Made by a program: the position numbers and the translations under genes. A stretch of DNA of 64,000 bases from positions 1 through 64,000 of the forward strand of contig JALGZK010000017.1 in the NCBI GenBank assembly GCA_025774935.1, written 5' to 3'. Below the pieces are notes generated by a model that ran no database searches, was not told where the DNA came from, and worked only from the letters and a program-made list of their open reading frames with translations. This document shows positions 15,531 to 23,783 of the stretch, in pieces. Source of the DNA: a bacterium (GTDB taxonomy: Bacteria > Joyebacterota > Joyebacteria > Joyebacterales > Joyebacteraceae). Every line of letters begins with the position of its first letter. The stretch's first letter is position 1.

Positions 15531-16102
15531 GACGAGTCCCGGTCGGAGGGCGCGTCGAGGCGCGGGTCGGGCGCCCCGCCCCCGTCGAGCACGGGTCGGG
15601 AGAAGAACACGAGGTTGACGGCCAGCAGGATGACGCCGACCGTGATGGCGCTGTCGGCGATGTTGAAGGCGGGCCACCTGAGCTCGCCGAACCCGAAGTC
15701 CAGGAAGTCGACGACGGCGCCGGAACGCACGCGGTCGATGAGGTTCCCGACGGCGCCGCCCAGGACGAGCCCGAAGGCGAGCTGCTCCCAGCGCTTCATG
15801 CGGGCGATCTCGCGCCTGAACGCGATGATCGCGATGGCGGCGGCGAGCGAGATGACGATAAACCACGTGCCGCGGCCCCGGAACATCCCGAAGGCCGCGC
15901 CCGTGTTCTCGGTTCGTGTCAGGCGGAAGAACGAGCCCCAGACGTCCACGGACTCGCCCATACGCATTGTGCGGACGACCAGCCCCTTGACGATGCGATC
16001 GGACACGACGATGACGAGGGCGGTCGCGAACAGCCTGAGCTGCGCGCCGACGACGCCCCGACGAATCGGGGCGGCCGCCGGGCTAGCGCTCGAGCGATCC
16101 AT
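15527..16102 (-). CDS. lspA: Prolipoprotein signal peptidase
   Basis: 191 aa with four hydrophobic segments. LspA motifs are present: TRTENTGAAFGMF, GGAVGNLIDRVRSGAVVDFLDF and FNIADSAITVG, the last two carrying the catalytic aspartates. It removes lipoprotein signal peptides in the inner membrane. This fits the lipoprotein encoded at 6610-7971. The N-terminal about 20 residues are poorly conserved, so the start could be slightly downstream; the ATG at 16102 overlaps the end of the dksA-like gene by 20 nt. Confidence 0.93.
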   Translation of the reverse strand: MDRSSASPAAAPIRRGVVGAQLRLFATALVIVVSDRIVKGLVVRTMRMGESVDVWGSFFRLTRTENTGAAFGMFRGRGTWFIVISLAAAIAIIAFRREIARMKRWEQLAFGLVLGGAVGNLIDRVRSGAVVDFLDFGFGELRWPAFNIADSAITVGVILLAVNLVFFSRPVLDGGGAPDPRLDAPSDRDSS

Positions 16103-16466
16103 TCTCCTCGGCCTTCTTGCAATCGATGCAGAGGCGCGCGTGCGGCACGACCTCTAGCCGCGGCTTCTGGATCTGCTTGCCGCAACCGAGGCAGCACCCG
16201 TACGTCCCGTCCCTGAGCCGCGCGATCGCCTCGTCGATATGATAGAGGAGCCTGCCCTCGGCGGACGCCATGTGGTACGCCTTCTCCCTCTCTTCGGCAT
16301 CGCTGGCCTGATCCGCCATGTGCACCGAGTAGGCGGAGAGATCGCCCGCCGCGTCCCGTTGCGAGTTGTTGAAGATCTTGTCCTCGAAGTGGCCGAGTTC
16401 CTTCATCAGCTTCAGCCGCTCCTCGATGAGCCGCTCCTCGAAGTGCTTGATGTCCCTCTTGTTCAC
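16083..16466 (-). CDS. DksA/TraR-type C4 zinc finger protein
   Basis: 127 aa from GTG at 16466 after GGAGGTG. An N-terminal coiled-coil-like region (FEERLIEERLKLMKELGHFEDK) with acidic HMADQASDAEE in the middle is followed by a four-cysteine zinc finger: CLGC in GTYGCCLGCGKQI and CIDC in ARLCIDCKK. This is the layout of DksA/TraR proteins, which bind RNA polymerase secondary channel or act as small stress regulators. Placement directly before lspA in a housekeeping operon is common for this family. Whether it responds to ppGpp cannot be told. Confidence 0.88.
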   Translation of the reverse strand: MNKRDIKHFEERLIEERLKLMKELGHFEDKIFNNSQRDAAGDLSAYSVHMADQASDAEEREKAYHMASAEGRLLYHIDEAIARLRDGTYGCCLGCGKQIQKPRLEVVPHARLCIDCKKAEENGSLER

Positions 16467-16509
16467 TTTTCACCTCCGGCGCGAGAGCTCCGGGGTCTCC
16501 CCGGCCGCC

Positions 16510-19500
16510 TCACTCAGACCGCGCCACGGCGATCCTCGCCCGTTCACCGTTCACGTCCCATTCACGCTCGAGGTCGCCAGCCTCCTTGCTCTCGACGATG
16601 CTCTCCGCCAGCGTCTCCTTCGCGACTCGCGCCGCGAAGCACTCCATTGCCGCCTTGAGCCTCGGCCCCGCCTCGTAGTAGACGTGGATCCTGTCCACAA
16701 CGTCGAAGCCGGCCTCCTTCCTCATGAACTGTATCTTGTTGATCATCTCACGCGCGAACCCCTCGTCCCTCAGCTCGTCGGTGATCTCGGTGTCGAGCCC
16801 CACGGTGAGGTCGCCGTCGGACTGGACAGCGAGCCCCTCCCTCGCCACGCTCTCGATCTCGACGTCCGAGGGCTCGACGACCGCGACGTCCTCACCCACG
16901 GGCACGTTCACGTTCGAACCTCCGCCGAGCGCCGCGACGTCCTCGGGAGGCATGCTCTTGATCGCCTCCGCGACGACGTTCACGTCCTTCCCGTGCTTCG
17001 GCCCGAGAGCGGGGAAGACCGGCACCGCTCTGAGCTGCGAGAGGTCGTCGCCCTCCGCCCACACGAGCTCCTTCACGTTCAGCTCCGCAAGGATGAGCTC
17101 CGAGAGCGCGGCCACGCCCTCCCTCCGCTCCTCCGCGACGCCCGCAACGTGGATCGTCGAGAGGGGCTGCCTCACCTTGAGCCCGACCGCGTTCCTCGCG
17201 GCCCGCCCGAGGACTACCACCGACCTCGCCGCCTCCATCGCGGCCTCGAGCTCCTCGTCGATCGCCCCGGCCTCCGGGAAGTCGCAGAGGTGCACGCTCG
17301 CAGGACCCTCGAGATTCCCGCCCTCACGGAGCCTGCGGTAGACCGCGTCCGAGAGGAACGGCGCCGCGGGGGCCATGGCCTTCGCCGTCGCGAGGAGCGC
17401 CTCGTGGAGCGTCGAGTAGGCCGACATCTTGTCCTCGTCCATCTCGCCCTTCCAGAACCGGGAACGCGACAGCCGCACGTACCAGTTCGAAAGGTCCTCG
17501 ATGACGAACGTCTGGAGCCTCCTTACCGCCTTCGTGATGTCGTACGACTCCATGCTCGCCCGCGCCGCCGCGATCGCGCTCGCCGTGCGCGAAGCGATCC
17601 AGCGGTCGATCACGGGTCGCCGCTCGGGCGGCACGGAGTGCTCAGACGGGTCGAACCCGTCGATATTCGCATAGAGCGAAAAGAAGCTGTAGGTGTTCCT
17701 GAGAGTGTCCAGGAACCTGCCCGCGACCTCCTTCGGGCCGTTCTCGTCGAACCGGGTCGCGAGCCACGGCGGACTCGTGGACATGAGGTACCAACGGAGC
17801 GCGTCGGCACCGTCCCGATCCATGATCGCGAACGAGTCGGCGATGTTGCCGACCGACTTCGACATCTTCTTGCCCTCGATGTCGAGAACCATGTCGTTCA
17901 CGACGCAGCGCTTGAACGACGACTGGCCGGAGATGATCGTGGAGATCGCGAGGAGCGAGTAGAACCACCCGCGCGTCTGGTCGACGCCCTCGGCGATGAA
18001 GTCGGCCGGGAAGTGCGTCTCGAACACCTCCTCGTTCTCGAACGGCCAGTGGAACTGCGCGTACGGCATGCTCCCCGTGTCGAACCAGCAGTCGATCACC
18101 TCGGGCGTCCGGGTCATCACGCCCCCACACTTCCCGCACGAGAGCTTGACCTCGTCGACCCAAGGCTTGTGGAGGTCGATGTCGTCGTGGAACCCCTCGA
18201 CGGCCCTCTCCCCGAGCTCCGCGACGCTCCCGACGCTCGTCCTCTCCCCGCACGCGTCGCAGATCCAGATGTTCAGAGGCGTGCCCCAGTACCGGTCTCG
18301 CGAGACCGCCCAGTCGACGTTGTTCTCGAGCCAGTCCCCGAGACGGTTCAGGCCGATCTCCTTCGGGTGCCAGTCGATCTCGCGGTTGATCCTGAGCATG
18401 TCGTCCTTGAACTGCGTCGTCTTCACGTACCAGGAGTTCCTCGCGTAATACACCAGCGGCGAGTCGCACCGCCAGCAGAACGGATACGTGTGCACGATCG
18501 TCCCGCTCTTGTAGAGGAGGCCGCGCTCCTCGAGGTCCTCGAGGATCAGGGGGTCCGCGTCCTTGATGAACATCCCGGCCCAGGGCTTCACCTCAGCCGT
18601 GAGCTTCCCCGCCTCGTCGACGGGCTGCACGAACGGCAGGTCGTGTTCCCTCCCGACGCGGTAGTCGTCCTCGCCGAACGCGGGCGCGACGTGAACGATG
18701 CCCGTGCCGTCCTCGAGCGTGACGAAGTCGCCGCTCAGAACGTAGTGGCCCTTCTTGTCAACGGGCACGAACGAGTAGAGCGGCTCGTACTCCTTCCCCA
18801 TGAGGTCGAGACCCATGCACCTGTCGACGACCTCGTGGTCCTCCTCGATCACGGAGAGGAGCGCCTCTGCCAGGATGAGGTTCTCGTCCCCGACCTTCAC
18901 CTTGACGTAGTTCTCTGTCGGGGCGACGGCGAGTGCGACGTTCGAGATGAGCGTCCACGGCGTCGTCGTCCAGACGAGGAACGACGTGTCGGGCTCGTCC
19001 TTGAGACGCATCCTCACGAAGACCGATGGGTCCTTCGCGTCGGCGTAGCCCTGCGCGACCTCGTGGCTCGAGAGCGGCGTCCCGCAGCGCGGGCAGTACG
19101 GGAGGATCTTGTGGCCGAGATAGATGAGGTCCCGGTCCCACATGTTCTTGAGGATGTGCCAGACGGACTCGATGTAGTCGTTCGTGCAGGTGACGTACGG
19201 ATCCGAGAGATCGATCCAGTACGCCATGCGCCTGGTGAGGCGGTCCCACTCGTCCTTGTACACGAAGACGCTCGAGCGGCAGCTTGCCGCGAACTCGGCG
19301 ACGCCGTAGTCCTCGATGTCGTCCTTCGTCTCGAGTCCGAGTTGCTTCTCCACTTCGATCTCGACGGGGAGACCGTGCGTGTCCCAGCCGGCCTTCCGTT
19401 CGACGAGGTGGCCGGTCATCGTCTTGTAGCGACAGACGATGTCCTTGACCGTCCGGGCGAGAACGTGGTGCGCCCCCGGGTGTCCGTTCGCGGTGGGCGG

Positions 19501-19641
19501 CCCCTCATAGAAGACAAACCGGGGCGCTCCCGAGCGTCCGGTGACGCTCTCCTGGAAGGTCCCCTCGGCCTCCCAGCGCTCGAGCGTCTCAACCTCGAGC
19601 TCCGGGAGCGACTGCCCTTTTGGAAACTCTCTGTAAGGCAT
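16510..19641 (-). CDS. ileS: Isoleucyl-tRNA synthetase, IleS2 (eukaryote-like) type
   Basis: 1043 aa from ATG at 19641 with GGGGAGAG upstream; a longer frame to 19734 overlaps the previous gene and is unlikely. The HIGH motif appears as HPGAHH in GPPTANGHPGAHH and the KMSKS motif as KKMSKSVGN. CPRCGTPLSSHE in the editing/connective region and the long C-terminus with FAREMINKIQFMRKEAGFD mark the larger IleRS type 2. In known cases that type is naturally less sensitive to mupirocin than IleS1. It is the only Ile-tRNA synthetase in the window. Confidence 0.95.
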   Translation of the reverse strand: MPYREFPKGQSLPELEVETLERWEAEGTFQESVTGRSGAPRFVFYEGPPTANGHPGAHHVLARTVKDIVCRYKTMTGHLVERKAGWDTHGLPVEIEVEKQLGLETKDDIEDYGVAEFAASCRSSVFVYKDEWDRLTRRMAYWIDLSDPYVTCTNDYIESVWHILKNMWDRDLIYLGHKILPYCPRCGTPLSSHEVAQGYADAKDPSVFVRMRLKDEPDTSFLVWTTTPWTLISNVALAVAPTENYVKVKVGDENLILAEALLSVIEEDHEVVDRCMGLDLMGKEYEPLYSFVPVDKKGHYVLSGDFVTLEDGTGIVHVAPAFGEDDYRVGREHDLPFVQPVDEAGKLTAEVKPWAGMFIKDADPLILEDLEERGLLYKSGTIVHTYPFCWRCDSPLVYYARNSWYVKTTQFKDDMLRINREIDWHPKEIGLNRLGDWLENNVDWAVSRDRYWGTPLNIWICDACGERTSVGSVAELGERAVEGFHDDIDLHKPWVDEVKLSCGKCGGVMTRTPEVIDCWFDTGSMPYAQFHWPFENEEVFETHFPADFIAEGVDQTRGWFYSLLAISTIISGQSSFKRCVVNDMVLDIEGKKMSKSVGNIADSFAIMDRDGADALRWYLMSTSPPWLATRFDENGPKEVAGRFLDTLRNTYSFFSLYANIDGFDPSEHSVPPERRPVIDRWIASRTASAIAAARASMESYDITKAVRRLQTFVIEDLSNWYVRLSRSRFWKGEMDEDKMSAYSTLHEALLATAKAMAPAAPFLSDAVYRRLREGGNLEGPASVHLCDFPEAGAIDEELEAAMEAARSVVVLGRAARNAVGLKVRQPLSTIHVAGVAEERREGVAALSELILAELNVKELVWAEGDDLSQLRAVPVFPALGPKHGKDVNVVAEAIKSMPPEDVAALGGGSNVNVPVGEDVAVVEPSDVEIESVAREGLAVQSDGDLTVGLDTEITDELRDEGFAREMINKIQFMRKEAGFDVVDRIHVYYEAGPRLKAAMECFAARVAKETLAESIVESKEAGDLEREWDVNGERARIAVARSE

Positions 19642-19720
19642 TCTCTGTCTCTCCCCCGTCGGGGGGCCGTCCGTACCGGCGAGGCGCCCCGACGAATCGT
19701 CGGGCGCCTTGCGGGCCCGA

Positions 19721-20551
19721 CTACATCTCGGCAATCATCCTGAACACGAGTTGCGTGAGGTTCGGTTCGGCCTTGCGCGCGATCTTGAGAATCTCGCGGT
19801 GGCTCGCGGGCTCTAGCGCGTCCGGCAGGCACAGGTCGGTCACGACCGCGAAGCCCGCGACGCGCATCTTCCCGTGGATCGCGACGATGTTCTCGGCGAC
19901 CATCGACATGCTGACGACGTCGCCGCCGATCATTCTGAGGAACCTGTACTCCGCGGCCGTCTCGAGATTGGGCCCCGCGACCCCGATGAAGACACCCTTC
20001 CGCAGCTGGATCTTCTCGTCGAGCGCGATCTCCTCGGCGAGCTTCACGTACTCGCGGTCGTAGGGCTGGGACATGTCGGGGAACCGCGGACCCAGACTAT
20101 CGTCGTTCGGTCCGATGAGCGGGTTGTCGCCCGTGAGGTTGATCTGGTCGACGATCGCGACGATGTCGCCCTTCTCGTGGAGGGGGTTCATTCCGCCCGC
20201 CGCGCACGTCAGGATGAGCTTCCGCGCTCCCAGCGCCCTCAGGACGCGGATCGGGAAGGTCACCTCCTGCATCGTGTAGCCCTCGTAGTAATGGACGCGG
20301 CCGTTCATGAGGGCGACGCGCTTCCGGCCGATCTTCCCGAGCACGAGCTCGCCGGCGTGCCCCTCGACACCCGACTTCGGGAAGTGCGGGATCTTGTCGA
20401 AGGGGATCGTCGCCTCGACCTCCATGTGGCTCGACAGGTTCCCGAGGCCGCTTCCGAGAACCACTGCGACCTGGGGCTTCAGGGCCGTCTTCTTCCTTAT
20501 GAAGGAGACGGCCTTGTCGATCTTCTGCGAGAGCGTCAGCGTTTTGGCCAT
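19721..20551 (-). CDS. Purine nucleoside phosphorylase, class I
   Basis: 276 aa, ATG at 20551 after GGAGG. Class I PNP motifs: VVLGSGLGNL (phosphate loop), GRVHYYEGY, LTCAAGGMN, VAGPNLETAAEYRFLRMIGGDVVSMS. It cleaves purine nucleosides with phosphate in salvage. The base-recognition residue that is Asn in mammalian PNP (in a TN motif) is Asp here (VVTDLCLPDAL), as in 6-aminopurine-tolerant or MTAP-like enzymes, so specificity for inosine/guanosine alone is not assured. It sits between yggT and ileS, 57-80 nt from each. Confidence 0.88.
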   Translation of the reverse strand: MAKTLTLSQKIDKAVSFIRKKTALKPQVAVVLGSGLGNLSSHMEVEATIPFDKIPHFPKSGVEGHAGELVLGKIGRKRVALMNGRVHYYEGYTMQEVTFPIRVLRALGARKLILTCAAGGMNPLHEKGDIVAIVDQINLTGDNPLIGPNDDSLGPRFPDMSQPYDREYVKLAEEIALDEKIQLRKGVFIGVAGPNLETAAEYRFLRMIGGDVVSMSMVAENIVAIHGKMRVAGFAVVTDLCLPDALEPASHREILKIARKAEPNLTQLVFRMIAEM

Positions 20552-20609
20552 TCTTCCACCTCCGCGCCGGGGTGCTACGCCCGGCTGCTGCGCCGGAGTG
20601 CCGCCCCGG

Positions 20610-20912
20610 CTACTGCGCCCGCTCCGCGAGCTGGTAGAGCGTGCGCACGAGGAACTTCTGCACGAAGTAGAGCGCGAAGAACGCGATGATCGGCGACAGG
20701 TCGAACCCGCCCTGGACGAGAATCGGGAATCTCCTTCTGAGCCTCCCGAGGAGCGGTTCGGTGATCCGCCTCAGGAAGAGCACGATCGGGTGCATCGACC
20801 TCGGCGCAAACCACGACACCACGACCACCGCAAAGATCGCGAGGATGTAGAGGAAGACCGCGATGTCGATGATCTGCGCGAGCGCGCTCAGGAGGTTCGC
20901 CAGCACGAACAT
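20610..20912 (-). CDS. yggT: YggT family membrane protein
   Basis: 100 aa, ATG at 20912 with GGAGGAGGG upstream. Two hydrophobic helices (AQIIDIAVFLYILAIFAVVVVSW and LSPIIAFFALYFVQKFLV) flank the family signature HPIVLFLRRITEPLLGRLRRRFP. YggT proteins lie next to YggS in many bacteria and are linked to ion homeostasis or cell division; the exact role is unsettled. The gene follows yggS by 43 nt. Confidence 0.88.
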   Translation of the reverse strand: MFVLANLLSALAQIIDIAVFLYILAIFAVVVVSWFAPRSMHPIVLFLRRITEPLLGRLRRRFPILVQGGFDLSPIIAFFALYFVQKFLVRTLYQLAERAQ

Positions 20913-20955
20913 CCGCCCTCCTCCGTCGGCCGTCCGGCGTCAGCGCGCCGGCCCT

Positions 20956-21642
20956 TCAGCCCCTCTCGCCGAAGATCGCCCGGCCGACCCGCACGATCGT
21001 GGCGCCCTCCTCGATCGCGACCTCGAAGTCGTTCGTCATCCCCATCGACAGGTGCTCCATCGAGACGCCCGGGATGACCCTCTCCTCGATCTCATTCCTG
21101 ATCTCACGAAGCTCCCGGAAGCAGGGCCTGACGTCCTCCGGATCGGGCAGGAAGGCTCCGATCGTCATGAGGCCCCGGATGGCGAGGCCGCGGAGATCGG
21201 CCATCTCCTCGACGGCGGCCATGACCTCCCCCGGCGGGAGCCCGTACTTCGTTTCCTCGCCGGAGGTGTTCACCTCGACGAGGACGTCGATCATCGTCCC
21301 CCGGGCCTCGCAGCGCGTGGAGATCTCGCGCGCGAGACGGAGGCTGTCGACCGACTGGATCATGTCGAAGAGCTCGAGCGCCTTCTTGACCTTGTTGGTC
21401 TGAAGATGCCCGACGAGGTGCTTCTCGACCGACGGCAGGTCTTCCCCGAGCTTCCGCTCGGCCTCCTGCACGCGGTTCTCGCCGATGCAGGTGACGCCGG
21501 CCTCGATGGCCTCCACGATCTTCGGAAGCTCGACCGTCTTCGTCACAGCGACGAGGGCGACCTCCTCCGGATCGCGAAGGGCCCGTTCGGCCGCAGCTGC
21601 GATCCGCTCCCGCACGTGGAGAACGTTCTCGTGAATGCCCAT
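20956..21642 (-). CDS. yggS: YggS family PLP-binding protein
   Basis: 228 aa. PLP homeostasis protein (PLPBP) fold: the PLP lysine is in VALVAVTKTVELPKI, followed by GENRVQEAERK, HLVGHLQTNKVKKAL, SVDSLRLA, VLVEVNTSGEETKYG and LSMGMTNDFEVAIEEGATIVRVGRAIFG. It binds pyridoxal 5'-phosphate without known catalysis and buffers vitamin B6 and amino acid pools. It is the first gene of the housekeeping operon that runs down to mltG. Confidence 0.95.
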   Translation of the reverse strand: MGIHENVLHVRERIAAAAERALRDPEEVALVAVTKTVELPKIVEAIEAGVTCIGENRVQEAERKLGEDLPSVEKHLVGHLQTNKVKKALELFDMIQSVDSLRLAREISTRCEARGTMIDVLVEVNTSGEETKYGLPPGEVMAAVEEMADLRGLAIRGLMTIGAFLPDPEDVRPCFRELREIRNEIEERVIPGVSMEHLSMGMTNDFEVAIEEGATIVRVGRAIFGERG

Positions 21643-21684
21643 GCCCGGGACGTCCCCCCGGTCAGCCCTCGTTGTGAACCATGT

Positions 21685-21713
21685 ATTATAGCCGCCGGTC
21701 CGGCGAACGGCAA
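21685..21713 (-). promoter_or_regulatory. Sigma-70-type promoter of the yggS-mltG operon
   Basis: Minus strand: -35 TTGCCG (21713-21708), 17-nt spacer and perfect -10 TATAAT (21690-21685). Transcription would start about 36 nt upstream of the yggS ATG at 21642. It would drive yggS, yggT, the nucleoside phosphorylase, ileS, the dksA-like gene, lspA, rluD-ruvX and mltG. Confidence 0.75.
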
Positions 21714-21917
21714 CGTCAAACCGGCGCGTCCGGTCGGGCCCTGGAAGCCACGAAAGGCCCTAAACATGGGCCCGTTCCGGTCTCCGGACCCCCCGCGGCG
21801 CCGGATGCGGCTTGTGCATGAGGCCCCCTCGTGGTACTCTCGTTGGGCTGCGCCGCGCTCACTCGCGGCGTGACTCACGTCCGAATCCCTGCGACCGTCG
21901 ACCCCGAGGAGCGACGA

Positions 21918-22418
21918 ATGGCCGGTTCGAAACCCGACGAGTTCAAGCCCAGAGTCATCGTCTTCTGCTGCAACTGGTGCGCGTACGCGGGCGCCGACCT
22001 GGCGGGGGTGTCGAGGATGAAGATCAGCCCTCACTTCCGCGTGGTCAGGACGATGTGCTCCGGCAGGGTCGACCCCGAGCTCATCCTCCAGGCGTTCGTG
22101 AACGGAGCGGACGGCGTCATGGTGGCCGGCTGCCACCCGGGGGACTGCCACTATCTCGAGGGGAACTACAGGGCCATGCGGCGGGTGGCGTTCCTGAAGA
22201 AGCTCCTCGAGTCGATGGGGATGGACCCCCGGCGGCTCGAGCTTCAGTGGGTCTCCGCCGGCGAGGGAGCGAGGTTCCAGGAGGTGGTGAACGAGTTCGT
22301 CGGGACCGTGAAGAGCCTCGGACCCAACCCCCACGGACCCGCGGACGAGGAGCCGGCTCCGAACCCCGAGACCGCGGGGAGTCCGGAAGCGACCGAACGG
22401 GAGCGCGCGAGCGTCTGA
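21918..22418 (+). CDS. mvhD: MvhD-type hydrogenase/Hdr iron-sulfur subunit
   Basis: 166 aa from ATG at 21918 preceded by GAGGAG; an in-frame upstream start at 21831 lacks a ribosome binding site. The MvhD (FlpD/FrhD) pattern is clear: FCCNWCAYAGADLAG at residues 16-30, TMCSGRVDPELILQAFVNGADGVMVAGCHPGDCHYLEGN, then RRVAFLKKLLESMG. MvhD proteins carry a [2Fe-2S] cluster and link hydrogenase, formate dehydrogenase or other donors to HdrA. No such donor gene is adjacent, and this is one of only three plus-strand genes in the window. The residues after about 130 are Pro/Glu-rich and unconserved. Confidence 0.88.
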   Translation: MAGSKPDEFKPRVIVFCCNWCAYAGADLAGVSRMKISPHFRVVRTMCSGRVDPELILQAFVNGADGVMVAGCHPGDCHYLEGNYRAMRRVAFLKKLLESMGMDPRRLELQWVSAGEGARFQEVVNEFVGTVKSLGPNPHGPADEEPAPNPETAGSPEATERERASV

Positions 22419-22461
22419 CGCGGGTAGACGGTCGCCGCCGCGCACACAAGCGATACGCAGA

Positions 22462-22488
22462 CGGGGGGAACCGATCCGGCTCCCCCCG
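22462..22488. terminator. Intergenic terminator between convergent genes
   Basis: CGGGGGGA (22462-22469) and TCCCCCCG (22481-22488) form a perfect 8-bp stem with an 11-nt loop, followed on the plus strand by CTTTCATCTGTT. It separates the mvhD-like gene from the end of the long minus-strand run and may act in both directions. Confidence 0.7.
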
Positions 22489-22535
22489 CTTTCATCTGTT
22501 CCGCCGCCACGGGCGAGGCCCGGGACGCGGAGTCG

Positions 22536-23783
22536 CTACTGGACCTTCCTGAAGACGCACGACACGACGGTGCGGTCGTTCCCACCCATCGAGATCATGA
22601 GGCCGTACGGCTTCGAGGAGTCGATCTCGATCGACTGCCCGTCGGGCTTCCCCGTGAACTGCATCGCGATGTCGGCCGCCTGCCGGACTCCCGTCCCGCC
22701 GGTGTAGTGGCCGTACCCGATGAGTCCGCCGGAGAGGTTCGTCGGAACCTCGCCGTCCGGCGCCGTCTTTCCTGCCGCCACGAAGTCGGGCGACTCGCCG
22801 TAGCCGCAGAACCCGGCCGCCTCGAGCGAGAGCATCCCGCCGATCGTGAAACAGTCGTGGACCTCGAGCATGCCGATGTCCTTCGGAGTCACGCCCGCCA
22901 TCTCCATCGCGTTCGCCACCGCGCGCGCCGACGTCGTGAGCTTCGTCTGGTCCTCGGGGTCCTTCGAGATGTCAGCGACCACCTGCCCGTACCCGACGAG
23001 CTCGACGGCGTCCTTCCTGTCGACTCCGAGCCTGTCGAGCCCCTCCTCCGAAGCGAAGATCACAGCCGACGCGCCGTCGGATACCTTCGAGCAGTCGTAG
23101 ACGTTGATGTGTCCGCAGAACGCGTTCGCGTTGCACGGCGTCATGCCGGCCGCGTAGAGGTCCTCGATCGAGTTGTGGTACTCCTGTGCCTTCGGGCACT
23201 GCCGGGCGTTCAGGACCGCCCGTTCGTACCATCTCGCCATGGCCTCGCGCGTCCGCTCGGCGCCGAACTTCTCGCTCGCCGCGCAGGCGCGGTCCGAGAA
23301 CTTCGCCGGGAAGAAGTAGGCGTGCCCGGACTTCCTCTGGGTCACGTAGTGTCCCGCGCCCGCCAGGATGTCCGCTCCGTAGACCGCCTTGACCGTGTTC
23401 TGGACCTCGAACCCGACGGCGAGAACGCTGTCAGCCATCCCCGAAAGCACCGTCTTCGCCGCGGTCACGAGCCCCAGGCCTCCCGATCCGCACGCGCCCT
23501 CGACCCGGACGAGCGGCTTGTACTCGAGCGAGGGGTCGATCATCGGCATCACGGCCGCGAGGTTCCCCTGCTTGTTGAACCGCGCCGCCATGAAGTTCGA
23601 GACCACGCCCTCGTCGATGTTCGCCGCGTCGTTGACCTGAGCGATCGCCCCCTGCCCCGCTTCCTTGATGTAGTGCTCGATGCCCGGACGCGGCTTCTTC
23701 GGATGGAACTCCTTCCGTCCCGTGCCGAGGGAGATCGTGTTGTAGCCTGCCGTCACGTAGACGGGCTTCGTGAGATTCTTCAT
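22536..23783 (-). CDS. Thiolase family protein (acetyl-CoA acetyltransferase-like)
   Basis: 415 aa. The nucleophilic Cys lies in VEGACGSGGLGL, the family His in [12 protein letters not shown] and a GGLIGYGHYTGGTG segment matches the second His/Gly-rich motif. The last active-site Cys loop resembles SCP-x/archaeal-type thiolases rather than FadA. Expected to cleave 3-ketoacyl-CoA or acetoacetyl-CoA. The ATG overlaps the stop of the hydroxyacyl-CoA dehydrogenase gene (23780-23783), so the two beta-oxidation steps are coupled. It is the last gene of the 35-gene run. Confidence 0.85.
   Translation of the reverse strand: MKNLTKPVYVTAGYNTISLGTGRKEFHPKKPRPGIEHYIKEAGQGAIAQVNDAANIDEGVVSNFMAARFNKQGNLAAVMPMIDPSLEYKPLVRVEGACGSGGLGLVTAAKTVLSGMADSVLAVGFEVQNTVKAVYGADILAGAGHYVTQRKSGHAYFFPAKFSDRACAASEKFGAERTREAMARWYERAVLNARQCPKAQEYHNSIEDLYAAGMTPCNANAFCGHINVYDCSKVSDGASAVIFASEEGLDRLGVDRKDAVELVGYGQVVADISKDPEDQTKLTTSARAVANAMEMAGVTPKDIGMLEVHDCFTIGGMLSLEAAGFCGYGESPDFVAAGKTAPDGEVPTNLSGGLIGYGHYTGGTGVRQAADIAMQFTGKPDGQSIEIDSSKPYGLMISMGGNDRTVVSCVFRKVQ

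Noticed and set aside
16366-19743. Plus-strand open frame of 1125 codons opposite ileS
   Set aside because: Low-complexity antisense shadow of ileS. The minus strand has all synthetase motifs.
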